Assembly: GCF_000743575.1 (NCBI RefSeq)
Contig: NZ_JQGC01000004.1
Location: forward strand, 1-64,000
Source: Devosia riboflavina
GTDB taxonomy: Bacteria; Pseudomonadota; Alphaproteobacteria; Rhizobiales; Devosiaceae
Direction: 5' to 3'
Length of the DNA: 64,000 bases
Part shown: positions 27,642-36,661 of the stretch, piece by piece
Numbering within the stretch: position 1 is the stretch's first letter
Layout: each line of letters starts with the position of its first letter
Made by a program: the position numbers and the translations under genes
The notes under the pieces: generated by a model
What the model was told of the DNA's origin: nothing
What the model saw: only the letters and a program-made list of their open reading frames with translations
Databases searched by the model: none

Positions 27642-28862
27642 TCATTCTGCCGGCACGGCGTCCGGCGTCCAGCGGTTGTCTCGCCGCTCAAGCCAGACGG
27701 ACACCCCAAGCAGCGCCAGACCGACCACGGCCATCACCGCGCCGACCGGCCCCGTCGAGGCCCAGCCCAAACCCGCCGCAATCGCCATCCCGCCAAACAA
27801 TGCACCCAGCGCATTGGCGATATTGAACGCCGCATGATTAAGCGTCGCCGCCAGCGTCTGCCCATCTGCAGCCACGTCCATCAACCGCGTCTGCAGCGCC
27901 GTACCGATGGCCACGGTAAATCCAACACCTAGCACACTCAGCGACGCCGTCGGCCAGCTCAGCGCCAGCCAGGGCACCGCCGCAAGGCTGACAATGTTGA
28001 ACGCCAGCATGCCGCCAATGGTCTTCATCAGCGCCCGGTCAGCCATATAGGCGCCAAGCACGTTGCCCAGCGTCATGCCGACACCAAACAGCGCCAGAAC
28101 CACCGGCACCCAGATCGTCGGAATACCCGTCACCTCGGTGAGAAGCGGTACAATATAAGTGAAAACGGAAAACATGCCGCCGCAGCCCGTCGCCGCAATG
28201 CCCAGTGTCAGCCACACCTGCGGCCGCTTCAGCGCCCCCAGCTCTCGCAGCGGGCTCGCGCCCTCCGCCACCTGAATGGCCGGCACAAAGCGCATGACCA
28301 TCAACACGGCCAGCGCCCCGATGCCGCCCACGGCGAAAAAGGTCGGCCGCCAGCCAAGCCCCTGCCCCAGCCATGTCGCCAGCGGCATGCCGATCAGCGT
28401 TGCCAGCGTCAGCCCCAGCATCACCCGACCCACGGCCCGAGCGCGGAACCCAACGTCCACCATCGAGGCCGCGATCAGCGCCGCAATGCCGAAATAAGCG
28501 CCATGCGGCAGCCCCGAAACGAAGCGCAGCAACACCAGCGACCAATAGTCCGGCGCCACGGCACTGCCAAAATTACCCAATGCAAACAGCGCCATCAAAG
28601 CCAGCAGCAGCGGCTTGCGCGGCACACGCGCGAACAGCACGGCAATCAGCGGCGCGCCAACCACCACGCCAAAGGCATAGGCCGAAATTACATGCCCAGC
28701 CTCGGGCTCGGTCACGCCAAGATCACCCGCCAGATTGGGCAAGAGCCCCATAATGGCAAATTCGCCCGTCCCGATACCGAAGGAGCCGATCGCCATGGCG
28801 AAAATCGCCAGTTTCGTTGCAAGGCCGGTCAGGCCCTGAATGGGGGCAACGCCCGTCGTCAT
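27642..28862 (-). CDS. DHA1-type MFS transporter (AraJ-like efflux)
   Basis: The 406-residue protein has 12 helices and starts with AIFAMAIGSFGIGTGEFAIMGLLPNLA, then LVLLRFVSGLPHGAYFGIAALIAASM, the same subfamily signature as the pump at 13556-14746. The two are therefore paralogues, though divergent. GGAG lies 7 nt before the ATG at 28862. The substrate is unknown; arabinose/sugar or drug efflux is typical. Confidence 0.9.
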   Translation of the reverse strand: MTTGVAPIQGLTGLATKLAIFAMAIGSFGIGTGEFAIMGLLPNLAGDLGVTEPEAGHVISAYAFGVVVGAPLIAVLFARVPRKPLLLALMALFALGNFGSAVAPDYWSLVLLRFVSGLPHGAYFGIAALIAASMVDVGFRARAVGRVMLGLTLATLIGMPLATWLGQGLGWRPTFFAVGGIGALAVLMVMRFVPAIQVAEGASPLRELGALKRPQVWLTLGIAATGCGGMFSVFTYIVPLLTEVTGIPTIWVPVVLALFGVGMTLGNVLGAYMADRALMKTIGGMLAFNIVSLAAVPWLALSWPTASLSVLGVGFTVAIGTALQTRLMDVAADGQTLAATLNHAAFNIANALGALFGGMAIAAGLGWASTGPVGAVMAVVGLALLGVSVWLERRDNRWTPDAVPAE

Positions 28863-29093
28863 GGCAAAGCTCCAACACTATATGGGCCTGATGCAAATGC
28901 AGCAGGCCAGTCAAAAACACTTATTTTTCAATGGCTGGGAGGGAGGCCCGCCTATGGACAAGCTAGCCGTACCCTCCGGTTCGCGACAACCTGCATTTCT
29001 TGCAACCCTGCCCCACGCGAAATCTTGAGGATTTCGATTCACTCGCCAGCAAGGCGGGCAACCTAGAGTGTGCTCAATCCGCCCGGAGCCTCC

Positions 29094-29837
29094 ATGCCCG
29101 TCCCCGCCCTTGCCATCACCAACATCGCCAAGAGTTTCGATCGCCCAGTCGTCCAGGGGCTCGATCTCACCGTTCCCGCCGGCGAGTTCTACGCCCTCCT
29201 CGGCCCCAATGGCGCGGGCAAGACCACTATCCTGCGCATGGTTGCCGGCCTCCTCGCCCCCGACGCCGGCACCATCGAAATTTTTGGCACCGACGTCCGA
29301 AAAGATCCCGTCGCCGCCAAGCGCCTCCTCGCCTGGGTATCCGACGAACCCATGGTCTACGATCGCCTGACCCCGCTCGAATATCTCGATTTCGTCGCCG
29401 GCCTCTGGCAGGTCGACCCCGCCCGAGCCCGCAACGCTGCCAACGACCTCCTCGACATCCTGGGCCTCAAACCCCACGCCAACGAACTCTGCGGCGGCTT
29501 CTCCAAGGGCATGCTGCAAAAGGTCGCCCTGGCCGGCGCCATGATCCACGATCCGCGCCTCATCATCCTCGACGAACCCCTCACCGGCCTCGATGCCGGC
29601 TCGGCCCGTCAGGTTAAGGACGTCCTCCTCGAAAAGGTGCGCCAGGGCGTCACCATCATCATGACCACCCACATCCTGGAAGTCGCCGAACGCATGGCCC
29701 AGCGCATCGGCGTCATTGCCGGCGGCCGTCTCGTCGCCGAAGGAACGCTCACGGAACTGCGCGCCCGCACCGGCCGCGAATCGACCCTCGAGGAAATCTT
29801 CCTCGAACTCGTCGAAACCAGCTCCGCCACTGCATGA
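29094..29837 (+). CDS. ABC transporter ATP-binding protein
   Basis: The 247-residue protein has Walker A GPNGAGKTT (37-45), signature CGGFSKGMLQKVALAGA (a variant of LSGGQ), Walker B LIILDEPLTGLD and switch His in TTHI. The short C-terminal extension is typical of ABC-2 type exporters. The ATG at 29094 has GGAG 7 nt upstream and is preferred over a GTG 24 nt earlier. It overlaps the permease gene by 4 nt. Confidence 0.95.
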   Translation: MPVPALAITNIAKSFDRPVVQGLDLTVPAGEFYALLGPNGAGKTTILRMVAGLLAPDAGTIEIFGTDVRKDPVAAKRLLAWVSDEPMVYDRLTPLEYLDFVAGLWQVDPARARNAANDLLDILGLKPHANELCGGFSKGMLQKVALAGAMIHDPRLIILDEPLTGLDAGSARQVKDVLLEKVRQGVTIIMTTHILEVAERMAQRIGVIAGGRLVAEGTLTELRARTGRESTLEEIFLELVETSSATA

Positions 29838-31366
29838 TGGCCCAGTCCGGCTCCCTCCTCTGGTTCGCGCGCCACGAATTGCGCCTCGCCTGGCGCGATT
29901 GGCTCGCCATGATGACCGGCGGCCATCGCGTCCGGCTTTTCGGCTTCCTCTTCGGGGGTCTTGCCGTCTACGCGCTGCTGCATTTCATCGCCGCCGCCAT
30001 CATCGCCCCGGCAGCGGCCGACGGCATCGCTCCAGACAAGTCCACGCTCGCCATGGTCACCGGCATTGGCCTGCTGTTCTTTTCGGTCATGCTGTCCCAG
30101 GCGCTCGAATCCATCACCCGCGTCTATTATTCCCGCTCCGATCTCGACCTGATCCTTTCCTCGCCCGCGTCGACGCGCACACTCTTCGCCGTCCGCACCG
30201 GCGCTGTGGCCCTGTCCACGGCCATTCTGAGCGCCCTCCTCGCCAGTCCCATCATCAACATGCTGGCCCTCTTTGCCGGCACGCACTGGCTCTGGGCCTA
30301 TCTCGTCCTGCCCGCCTGCTCCGCACTGGCCGTCGCCATCGCCATGGCCCTCACCATGGGCCTTTTCCGCCTCGTCGGCCCCAAGCGCACTCGTCTCATT
30401 GCCCAGATCCTCGCCGCCATTGTCGGTGCCGGTTTCGTCATCGGCATTCAGGCGATAGCCATCCTCTCGTTCAACACCTATTCCCGCTTCGCGCTCTTCA
30501 GCTCGCCCGATCTTCTGGCAGCCCTTCCGAGTCCCGACCACTGGCTCTGGTTACCCGCCCGCGCCGTCATGGGCGATGCCGTTTCGGCCGTGCCCGTCAT
30601 CGCGAGTTTCCTCGCCGCCCTGGCCCTCGCCATGCTGCTCTTTTCGCCCAGCTATGGCCGTCTCGCCGTTGCGGCCGCCAGCATCGGTCAGTCGACCCGC
30701 CATCGCACCAGAACGGGAACCCACTTCACCGGCCGCAGCCAGACCCAGGTCTTGCGCCACAAGGAATGGCGCCTGCTCCAGCGCGATCCCTGGCTCCTCT
30801 CGCAAACCCTGATGCAGATGCTCTATCTGCTGCCACCCGCCCTGCTGCTGTGGGTCAATTACGGCGAAGGCGCCGGCGCCTTCATTGTCATCGTGCCCGT
30901 TCTGGTGATGGCATCCGGCCAATTGGCCGGGGGCCTTGCCTGGCTGGCCCTCTCTGGCGAAGACGCCTACGATCTCGTAGCGACAGCTCCCATCCCGGCC
31001 CGAAGCATTCTCCGCGCCAAGGTCGAAGCCGTGCTTGTCGTCGTTGCCGCAATCCTCGCCCCGCTCCTGGCCCTTCTCGCGCTCAATAGCTGGACCATGG
31101 CGCTGGCCACCGGGCTCTGCGCCGTTCTCTCCGCGGCCTCCGCCACAGCAATCCAGGTCTGGTTCCGCATTCCCATGCGCCGCGCCATGTTCCGCCGCCG
31201 CCAGGTCGCCTCTCGCGCCGCCACCATTTCCGAAGCCTTCGCCTCGATCACCTGGGCCGGCACGGGCGCCCTGCTCTCCGTCGGCTCCTGGGTCGCCGGC
31301 ATCACTGCCATCACCGCTCTGGTCGTGTTAGGGATCGCCCGTTCCCTCTCGCCGCACCGAAGCTGA
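29834..31366 (+). CDS. ABC exporter permease (ABC-2-like)
   Basis: The 510-residue protein has about 11-12 hydrophobic segments, a long cytoplasmic middle (RHRTRTGTHFTGRSQTQVLRHKEWRLLQRDPW) and no ATP-binding motif. The ATGATG at the start overlaps the ATPase stop, so the two are translationally coupled and form the transporter. The layout resembles large single-chain ABC-2 permeases; the substrate is not predictable. The GNAT gene follows after one base. Confidence 0.88.
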   Translation: MMAQSGSLLWFARHELRLAWRDWLAMMTGGHRVRLFGFLFGGLAVYALLHFIAAAIIAPAAADGIAPDKSTLAMVTGIGLLFFSVMLSQALESITRVYYSRSDLDLILSSPASTRTLFAVRTGAVALSTAILSALLASPIINMLALFAGTHWLWAYLVLPACSALAVAIAMALTMGLFRLVGPKRTRLIAQILAAIVGAGFVIGIQAIAILSFNTYSRFALFSSPDLLAALPSPDHWLWLPARAVMGDAVSAVPVIASFLAALALAMLLFSPSYGRLAVAAASIGQSTRHRTRTGTHFTGRSQTQVLRHKEWRLLQRDPWLLSQTLMQMLYLLPPALLLWVNYGEGAGAFIVIVPVLVMASGQLAGGLAWLALSGEDAYDLVATAPIPARSILRAKVEAVLVVVAAILAPLLALLALNSWTMALATGLCAVLSAASATAIQVWFRIPMRRAMFRRRQVASRAATISEAFASITWAGTGALLSVGSWVAGITAITALVVLGIARSLSPHRS

Positions 31367-31367
31367 C

Positions 31368-31835
31368 ATGTCCGACCTCATCTACCGCGACGCCCGCCCC
31401 GACGACATTCCCACCATCCTGATCCTCTGCCACGCCGGCGACGCCCGCGGTGCCGATACGCCGCCGCTCGATCCGGAGACGCTGACGGACCCTCGCTATC
31501 GTGCCGCCTTCGACGAGATTTCGGCCGATCCGAACCATCGGCTTATCGTCGTCGAGCGAGACAACGAGGTCGTCGGCACGCTCCAGATCAGCTTCCTGCC
31601 GGGCCTTCCCCGCTTCGGCATGCGCAGAGCCATCCTCGAAAACGTCCACATCCGTGCCGATCAGCGCGGCAATGGCCTCGGGTCGCAAATGGTACAATGG
31701 GCAATAAAGCGGTGCCGCGAGGCCGGCTGCGGCATCGTTCAGCTAACCTCCAACAAGATCCGCCTCGATGCCCACCGCTTCTACCGCAAGCTCGGCTTCG
31801 AACAGTCCCATGAGGGCTTCAAGCTGCTTCTCTAG
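31368..31835 (+). CDS. GNAT-family N-acetyltransferase
   Basis: The 155-residue protein has the GNAT fold: IYRDARPDDIPTILILC at the start, LIVVERDNEVVGTLQISF in the middle, and the acetyl-CoA loop IRADQRGNGLGSQMVQWAI (Q/RxxGxG/A), ending in AHRFYRKLGFEQSHEGFKLLL. It acetylates a small-molecule or protein amine. It is the last gene of the ABC operon (1-nt gap). Its stop codon overlaps the stop of the opposite DUF1328 gene. Confidence 0.93.
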   Translation: MSDLIYRDARPDDIPTILILCHAGDARGADTPPLDPETLTDPRYRAAFDEISADPNHRLIVVERDNEVVGTLQISFLPGLPRFGMRRAILENVHIRADQRGNGLGSQMVQWAIKRCREAGCGIVQLTSNKIRLDAHRFYRKLGFEQSHEGFKLLL

Positions 31836-32005
31836 AACAGGATTACCAGTCCCATCAGCGCCAGCAGCACCATGATGCCGATCCCGATCAGCATCAGCAC
31901 GAAGATGATCTTGGCGAGGCCCGCCGCGCCGGCGGCGATACCGGTAAAGCCCATGGCGCCGGCCACGAGGGCAATGACGATGAGAATGAGCAATAGCTGG
32001 AACAT
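31832..32005 (-). CDS. DUF1328 (YtjA-like) small membrane protein
   Basis: The 57-residue protein begins MFQLLLILIVIALVAGAMG and continues FTGIAAGAAGLAKIIFV with a second hydrophobic helix, the full DUF1328 pattern. Its TAG and the GNAT TAG share the bases CTAG (31832-31835). GAGAAG lies 4 nt before the ATG. An EcfG-type promoter lies 32 nt upstream. Small two-helix inner-membrane proteins of this family are stress-associated in several alphaproteobacteria; the function is unknown. Confidence 0.9.
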   Translation of the reverse strand: MFQLLLILIVIALVAGAMGFTGIAAGAAGLAKIIFVLMLIGIGIMVLLALMGLVILF

Positions 32006-32036
32006 GACGCTTCTCGCAAAGTTACGATGCGAGAAG

Positions 32037-32061
32037 AACGTCAGGCTTTGCGAGGGGTTCC
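32037..32061 (-). promoter_or_regulatory. Candidate EcfG promoter for the DUF1328 gene
   Basis: On the minus strand, GGAAC (32061-32057), 16 nt, CGTT (32040-32037). It sits at a normal distance upstream of the DUF1328 start and also lies just past the motB stop. Confidence 0.65.
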
Positions 32062-32070
32062 GGCCAGTAT

Positions 32071-32991
32071 TTAGGGCTTGAGGCCCACCGGCACCGGCGG
32101 CGCCGTCCGCAGCACGGTGATCTTCACGCGCTCATTGGCCGCCATATAGGGATCGTTCGGGAAGAAGGGTTCATCCGAGGCGCGCCCGGCCACCGACTTG
32201 ATACGGTCGTCGGTAACCCCGAATTCGCCCAGCGTCGAGCGCACCACGTTGGCGCGGTCGGCCGACAGCTCCCAAGCGCCATAGCGCGGATTCTCGTAAC
32301 GGCCGCCGGCAGCCGTATGGCCCGAAATCGTCATCTGCGAATTGAGCTGCTGCAGATAGGGCGCCATGGCGGCAATCGCCGCGCGCGTCGGCTCCAGCGG
32401 ATATTTCGAACCCTCGGGGAACATGCGCTTGCCCTGCTGGTCGACGATCTGGATATCGAGGCCCTCTTCGGTTTCCTCGACAATCAGATTGTCCATGAAG
32501 GGCGTCAGCTCCGGCATCGACTGCCAAGCCTGACGGATGCTCGCCGCGGCGGAGTGGAACTCCTGCGCATCGACCGCCTTGAGATTGAATTCGGAATCGC
32601 TCGAAGCTTCCTGTTCGCTGCCATTGTCGCGGGCATCGCCACCAACGGAAAGATCGGCTTCGCCTGTTACCGCCTCGGCCGCCGCCGCCGGCTCCTGCGC
32701 CGTGATATCGGCAGCGGAACCCGACATGCTCGAGCCGGCATTGTCCATGGCCTGCCCGCCCATGACGCCACCGGCGCCACTGTCCGAAAGACTGACCGAG
32801 GGTGGCGAGAAATAGTCGGCAAGCCCCTGCTTCTGTTCGGCCGTCGTCATGTTGATCAGCCACATCAGCAGGAAGAACGCCATCATGGCCGTCACGAAGT
32901 CGGCATAAGCGATCTTCCACGCGCCGCCATGATGGGCATGCCCACCCTTCTTGACCTTCTTGATGATGATCGGCTGTTCGAAATTCGCCAT
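32071..32991 (-). CDS. motB: Flagellar stator protein MotB
   Basis: The 306-residue protein has a short basic N-terminus and one membrane helix carrying the essential proton-accepting Asp (AYADFVTAMMAFFLLMWL, D31). A linker of about 110 low-complexity residues follows, then an OmpA-like peptidoglycan-binding domain (ISGHTAAGGRYENPRYGAWELSADRANVVR). It anchors the stator to the wall and couples proton flow to rotation. It lies 71 nt downstream of motA. Confidence 0.95.
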   Translation of the reverse strand: MANFEQPIIIKKVKKGGHAHHGGAWKIAYADFVTAMMAFFLLMWLINMTTAEQKQGLADYFSPPSVSLSDSGAGGVMGGQAMDNAGSSMSGSAADITAQEPAAAAEAVTGEADLSVGGDARDNGSEQEASSDSEFNLKAVDAQEFHSAAASIRQAWQSMPELTPFMDNLIVEETEEGLDIQIVDQQGKRMFPEGSKYPLEPTRAAIAAMAPYLQQLNSQMTISGHTAAGGRYENPRYGAWELSADRANVVRSTLGEFGVTDDRIKSVAGRASDEPFFPNDPYMAANERVKITVLRTAPPVPVGLKP

Positions 32992-33062
32992 GACGTGCCC
33001 CCTGGCAGCGTTTGGGCCGCCCGATCCGTGGGGAGATCGCGCGGCCCGCTAGAAGTAGAAAC

Positions 33063-33926
33063 TTAGGTGGCAGACGGCAGAGCTGCGGTGGCTTCTTCGA
33101 CTTCGTTGAAGGTCGGACGCACATCGCTCATCAGCGCCTTGCGGGCGAACTCGACGGCCATCACCGGCGGCTGGCCGCTGATATGGGCGAGAAGGCCAAC
33201 CTTCATCGAGAGGAAATACTTGGATTCGGCTTCAAAAATGCCGCGCAGCGACTGAGCCATCGGGCCAAAGAAGCCGTAGGCGACGAACACGCCGAAGAAG
33301 GTACCCACGAGTGCACCACCGATGAGGTGGCCGAGAACTTCCGGCGGCTCGGTGATAGCGCCCATGGTCTTGATAACCCCAAGCACGGCGGCCACGATGC
33401 CCAGAGCCGGCGTACCATCGGCGAGAGCTTGCACGGCACCCACGAGCTGTTCCTGCTCCTGGTGATGGGTTTCCAGCTCCTCGTCCATCAACGCTTCCAT
33501 CTCATGGGCATTGTTGGTGCCCATGGTGACCATACGCAGATAGTCACAGAGGAATTCCACCGCATGGTGGTTCTTGGCGAAGGTCGGGAAGCGGTTGAAG
33601 AGTTCGGATTCGTGCGGGTTTTCGATATGAGCTTCGATGGCCAGCACGCCCTTGGCCTGGATCAGCTTGTAGAGACTGAACTGCAGGCCCAGCAATTCCA
33701 CATAGGCCGCCTTGTTGTAGCGCGGGCCCTTGAACAGCGTGCCGAAGATGCCGACGGTCGATTTCAGCACCCGGCCACTATTGCCGATGATGTAGGCGCC
33801 GATCGCCGCGCCCAGAATGATGACGAATTCGAACGGCTGCCAGAGAACTTCGACGTGCCCGCCCATGGCTGCATAGCCGCCGAGCACACAGGCAAACACG
33901 AAGACAATACCGATAATGAGACGCAT
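33063..33926 (-). CDS. motA: Flagellar stator protein MotA
   Basis: The 287-residue protein has four membrane helices (1-20, about 35-50, 175-195 and 205-225) and the cytoplasmic loop with charged residues that contact FliG. The proline-containing helix ADGTPALGIVAAVLGVIKTMG is diagnostic. It starts at MRLIIGIVFVFACVLGG. It pairs with MotB downstream. No other flagellar gene is in the window. Confidence 0.96.
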   Translation of the reverse strand: MRLIIGIVFVFACVLGGYAAMGGHVEVLWQPFEFVIILGAAIGAYIIGNSGRVLKSTVGIFGTLFKGPRYNKAAYVELLGLQFSLYKLIQAKGVLAIEAHIENPHESELFNRFPTFAKNHHAVEFLCDYLRMVTMGTNNAHEMEALMDEELETHHQEQEQLVGAVQALADGTPALGIVAAVLGVIKTMGAITEPPEVLGHLIGGALVGTFFGVFVAYGFFGPMAQSLRGIFEAESKYFLSMKVGLLAHISGQPPVMAVEFARKALMSDVRPTFNEVEEATAALPSAT

Positions 33927-34116
33927 CGAACCCGACCTGACGCAATACTGAAAACAAAAGCGGGGGAGCAGACCCAACCTGTCTTCTCCAGCGGTCTCAT
34001 AATGCCGGGTCCAGACTTAACGGCGGGTATATTTTGCCTGATGTCTTGTACTTGCGTCGATTTGGCTCAAAATCGACGCAGGCCGCCCGGACGGCCCCTC
34101 CGGAGAACCACCCCCC

Positions 34117-34548
34117 ATGTTGCGCTACGCCGCGCCCGCCCTGCTCGCACTGGCCGTTATCACCCCCGCAATGGCCAGCGAAGAAGAGGTCTACGCCAAT
34201 ATCGAAGCCATTCACGGCGATGCCGAAGGATTCTTCGAAGTCTTTTCGGGCGTTCAGGACGCCACGATGTTCAATCCGACCGATATCACCGGCTACGCCT
34301 TCTACCCCCTCACCATCAACGCCAATGGCGAGACCTACGACATCCTCGAAGAACAGGATTTCATCGACAATTTCGACAGCCTGATCCTGCCCGAAACCCT
34401 CGAAGCCATCGGCTCGCAGGACGTCGACGACCTGATCGTCACGAGCGAAGGCGTCGGCCTCGCCAACGGCGCCATGTGGATCACCAATATCTGCCTCGAC
34501 GACGGCTGCAGCGAAACCAAATGGGGCATTCTGTCGATCAATAACTGA
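34117..34548 (+). CDS. Small secreted hypothetical protein
   Basis: The 143-residue protein has a clear Sec signal (MLRYAAPALLALAVITPAMAS, cleaved near residue 20). The mature protein is acidic, with a C-terminal pair of cysteines (NICLDDGCSE) that may form a disulfide. No known domain was recognised. The weak GGAG 14-17 nt before the ATG makes expression level uncertain. It stands alone. Confidence 0.8.
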   Translation: MLRYAAPALLALAVITPAMASEEEVYANIEAIHGDAEGFFEVFSGVQDATMFNPTDITGYAFYPLTINANGETYDILEEQDFIDNFDSLILPETLEAIGSQDVDDLIVTSEGVGLANGAMWITNICLDDGCSETKWGILSINN

Positions 34549-34576
34549 GGGTTAGCTGCCCGATCTCTCCTCTCCG

Positions 34577-34654
34577 TCGTCATTGCCGGGCTCGTCCCGG
34601 CAATCCATCTAGCCTGCGCCCGGGACGACCGGGACCGGCCCGGTGGTGACGACC
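34577..34654. repeat. REP-like dispersed repeat
   Basis: ATTGCCGGG-CTCGT-CCCGGCAAT (34582-34604), followed by GGGACGACCGGGACC and CGGTGGTGACGACC. The same units recur at 47756-47837. Confidence 0.65.
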
Positions 34655-34715
34655 ACCGGAGGCGGTTTCTCTCGACACCATTGCCCCCGCCTCCCGACCC
34701 AGCTAGTGCTGGCCC

Positions 34716-35819
34716 ATGACCGCCAGCTTTCCTATCTTTCTCGTCTCGACCCCGGGCCTCGAAGCCCCACTTTGCGCCGAAGCCCTGGAACAGGGTTTTG
34801 CAGGCGCCACCGTCGTCGATGGCGGCGTCGCCTTCACCGGCACCTGGGCCGACATCTGGCGCGCCAATCTCGTCCTCCGCGGCGCCACCCGCATCCTCGC
34901 CCGCATCGGCGAATTCCGTGCCATGCATTTGGCGCAGCTCGATAAACGTTCGCGCAAAATCCCCTGGGGCGATTACCTCGACAAGTCCGTCCCGGTCCGC
35001 GTCGAAGCCAGTTGCAAGCGCTCGCGCATCTACCACGATGGTGCCGCCGCTCAGCGTGTTGCCAAGGCCATCGCCGAAGAATTCGGCGCCCCCATCGCCG
35101 AAGACGCCGCTCTCCGCATCATGGTCCGCATCGAGGACGATCTCGTCACCCTCAGCATCGACACCACGGGCGAGTCGCTCCACAAGCGCGGCTTCAAGGA
35201 AGCGGTCAACAAGGCGCCCATGCGCGAAACCATGGCCGCCATGTTCCTCCGCCAGTGCGGCTATACCGGCACCGAACCCGTCCTCGACCCCATGTGCGGC
35301 TCCGGCACTTTTGTCATTGAAGCCGCCGAAATCGCCCTCGGCCTGCCCCCGGGCCGCGAACGCAGTTTTAGCTTCGAAAGCCTCCCCTCCTTCGACGCCA
35401 GGGCCTGGCAATCCCTACGCAGCGCTATCACGCCCAAGACCACCGACCTCAAATTCTGCGGCTCGGACAAGGACCCCGGCGCCATCCGCATGGCCGGCGA
35501 AAACGCCGCCCGCTCTGGCGTCTCCGCCCTCACCCAGTTCGACCAGAAGTCCATAGAAGATCTCGAACCGCCCCCGGGCCCCCCAGGCCTCGTCATCCTC
35601 AATCCGCCCTACGGCACCCGTATCGGCGACAAGGCCCCGCTCGTCACCCTGCACCGCACTCTCGGCACGGTGCTGAAGACCCGCTTCAAGGGCTGGCGCG
35701 TCGGCATCATCACCGCCGACAAGAACCTGGCTGGTGCGACCGGCCTCAAATTCCAACCCGCCTTGCTACCCGTTCTCCACGGCGGCATTCGAGTCGCGCT
35801 TTATCGCGCGCAACTCTGA
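34716..35819 (+). CDS. THUMP-domain class I RNA methyltransferase (RlmL/RlmK-like)
   Basis: The 367-residue protein has an N-terminal THUMP RNA-binding region (PIFLVSTPGLEAPLCAEAL, about residues 5-160) and a Rossmann methyltransferase with the SAM motif LDPMCGSGTFVIEAAEIAL and the catalytic NPPYGTRIG (N6/N2 class). This domain order matches the RlmL N-terminal half, which modifies guanine in 23S rRNA. It is shorter than the enterobacterial RlmKL fusion. It stands alone. Confidence 0.9.
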   Translation: MTASFPIFLVSTPGLEAPLCAEALEQGFAGATVVDGGVAFTGTWADIWRANLVLRGATRILARIGEFRAMHLAQLDKRSRKIPWGDYLDKSVPVRVEASCKRSRIYHDGAAAQRVAKAIAEEFGAPIAEDAALRIMVRIEDDLVTLSIDTTGESLHKRGFKEAVNKAPMRETMAAMFLRQCGYTGTEPVLDPMCGSGTFVIEAAEIALGLPPGRERSFSFESLPSFDARAWQSLRSAITPKTTDLKFCGSDKDPGAIRMAGENAARSGVSALTQFDQKSIEDLEPPPGPPGLVILNPPYGTRIGDKAPLVTLHRTLGTVLKTRFKGWRVGIITADKNLAGATGLKFQPALLPVLHGGIRVALYRAQL

Positions 35820-35948
35820 GTGCCCGACCAGCGTTGAATGCCTGCAATTTTAGGAAAATGCTAACCATGCAACCAGCCATGCGCTGGGAGCATGCAACAT
35901 TCGGCCCGAAAATCTCTTCCCCTTGTGCCTGCGCCAATGGGGAAGCCG

Positions 35949-36317
35949 ATGTCACACATTTCCAAGATACTGGTCGTCGAAGACAACCCGCTCCTGCTGC
36001 TCGATCTCTGTGATCTACTGACTGACCTTGGCTATTCGCCCCTGCCAGCCACCAATGCCGGCGCCGGAGCGCATCTCCTCGACGCGAGCATCGATGCTCT
36101 CATCACCGATATCGAACTCGGCGCCGGTCCCGACGGCCTGGCCTTGGCACGCCTTGCAGCCAGCACCCTGCCGCACCTGCCTATTATCGTCGTCTCCGGC
36201 GGTGTCCGCCCCACCGCAGCCGACCTTCCGGCCGGCGCCCTCTTCTTTCCAAAGCCCTATCGCGTCGAAACGCTAGTCAGCGTTCTGCATCGTCCCTCCC
36301 ATGCCCAGGCAGCCTGA
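35949..36317 (+). CDS. Single-domain response regulator (CheY-like receiver)
   Basis: The 122-residue protein has the acidic pocket E11/D12, phosphoacceptor D54 (ALITDIELG) and the conserved Lys in FFPKPYR. It has no output domain. In Hyphomicrobiales, such orphan receivers often act as phosphate sinks or adaptors for HWE/HisKA kinases. The start MSHISKILVV at 35949 is chosen; ATGs 12 and 57 nt upstream are in frame. No kinase gene is nearby. Confidence 0.9.
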   Translation: MSHISKILVVEDNPLLLLDLCDLLTDLGYSPLPATNAGAGAHLLDASIDALITDIELGAGPDGLALARLAASTLPHLPIIVVSGGVRPTAADLPAGALFFPKPYRVETLVSVLHRPSHAQAA

Positions 36318-36328
36318 CCGGCAAACAA

Positions 36329-36350
36329 AAGCCCCGGCCGAAGCCGGGGC
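36329..36350 (-). terminator. Terminator of the small lipoprotein gene
   Basis: Stem GCCCCGGC / GCCGGGGC with loop CGAA. On the minus strand it is followed by TTTTGTTT. It also lies just past the receiver gene on the plus strand, where only a weak T tract follows. Confidence 0.8.
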
Positions 36351-36368
36351 AAATTTGGGCCGATCCGC

Positions 36369-36509
36369 TTAGGAAGACGGCGGTGGAGCGGCCGGCGTCG
36401 TGGTGTTGGTATCCGCCGGAGCATCAGCCGGTGGAGGAGCATCGCCGCCACAGGCTGCAAGGGCCAGGGCCGTAAAGGCCGCAAGGGCGGCAAGGCGCAA
36501 ATTCTTCAT
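36369..36509 (-). CDS. 46-residue lipoprotein
   Basis: The protein starts MKNLRLAALAAFTALALAAC, with the lipobox ALAAC at C20, followed by GGDAPPPADAP and a Pro/Ala/Thr-rich tail. After processing, only about 26 residues remain on the diacylated cysteine. AGAGG lies 6 nt before the ATG, and a good terminator follows 18 nt after the stop on this strand. Such tiny Pro-rich lipoproteins occur widely in Hyphomicrobiales; the function is unknown. A weak EcfG-like sequence (AGAAC-N16-TGTT) lies about 60 nt upstream. Confidence 0.85.
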   Translation of the reverse strand: MKNLRLAALAAFTALALAACGGDAPPPADAPADTNTTTPAAPPPSS

Positions 36510-36661
36510 TTCAACCTCTTTGCTTTAAGCCGATCGCTTGAGCGATCACGCCGATGTGAGGCGAGCAACAAGGCCTCCTGTGGGCTGTTCTGAGGCCATT
36601 TGGCGGCGATGGCGATTTCCCGCCGTCACACAGCCGTGCCCCAGCCACGCTAGAAGCCCGC

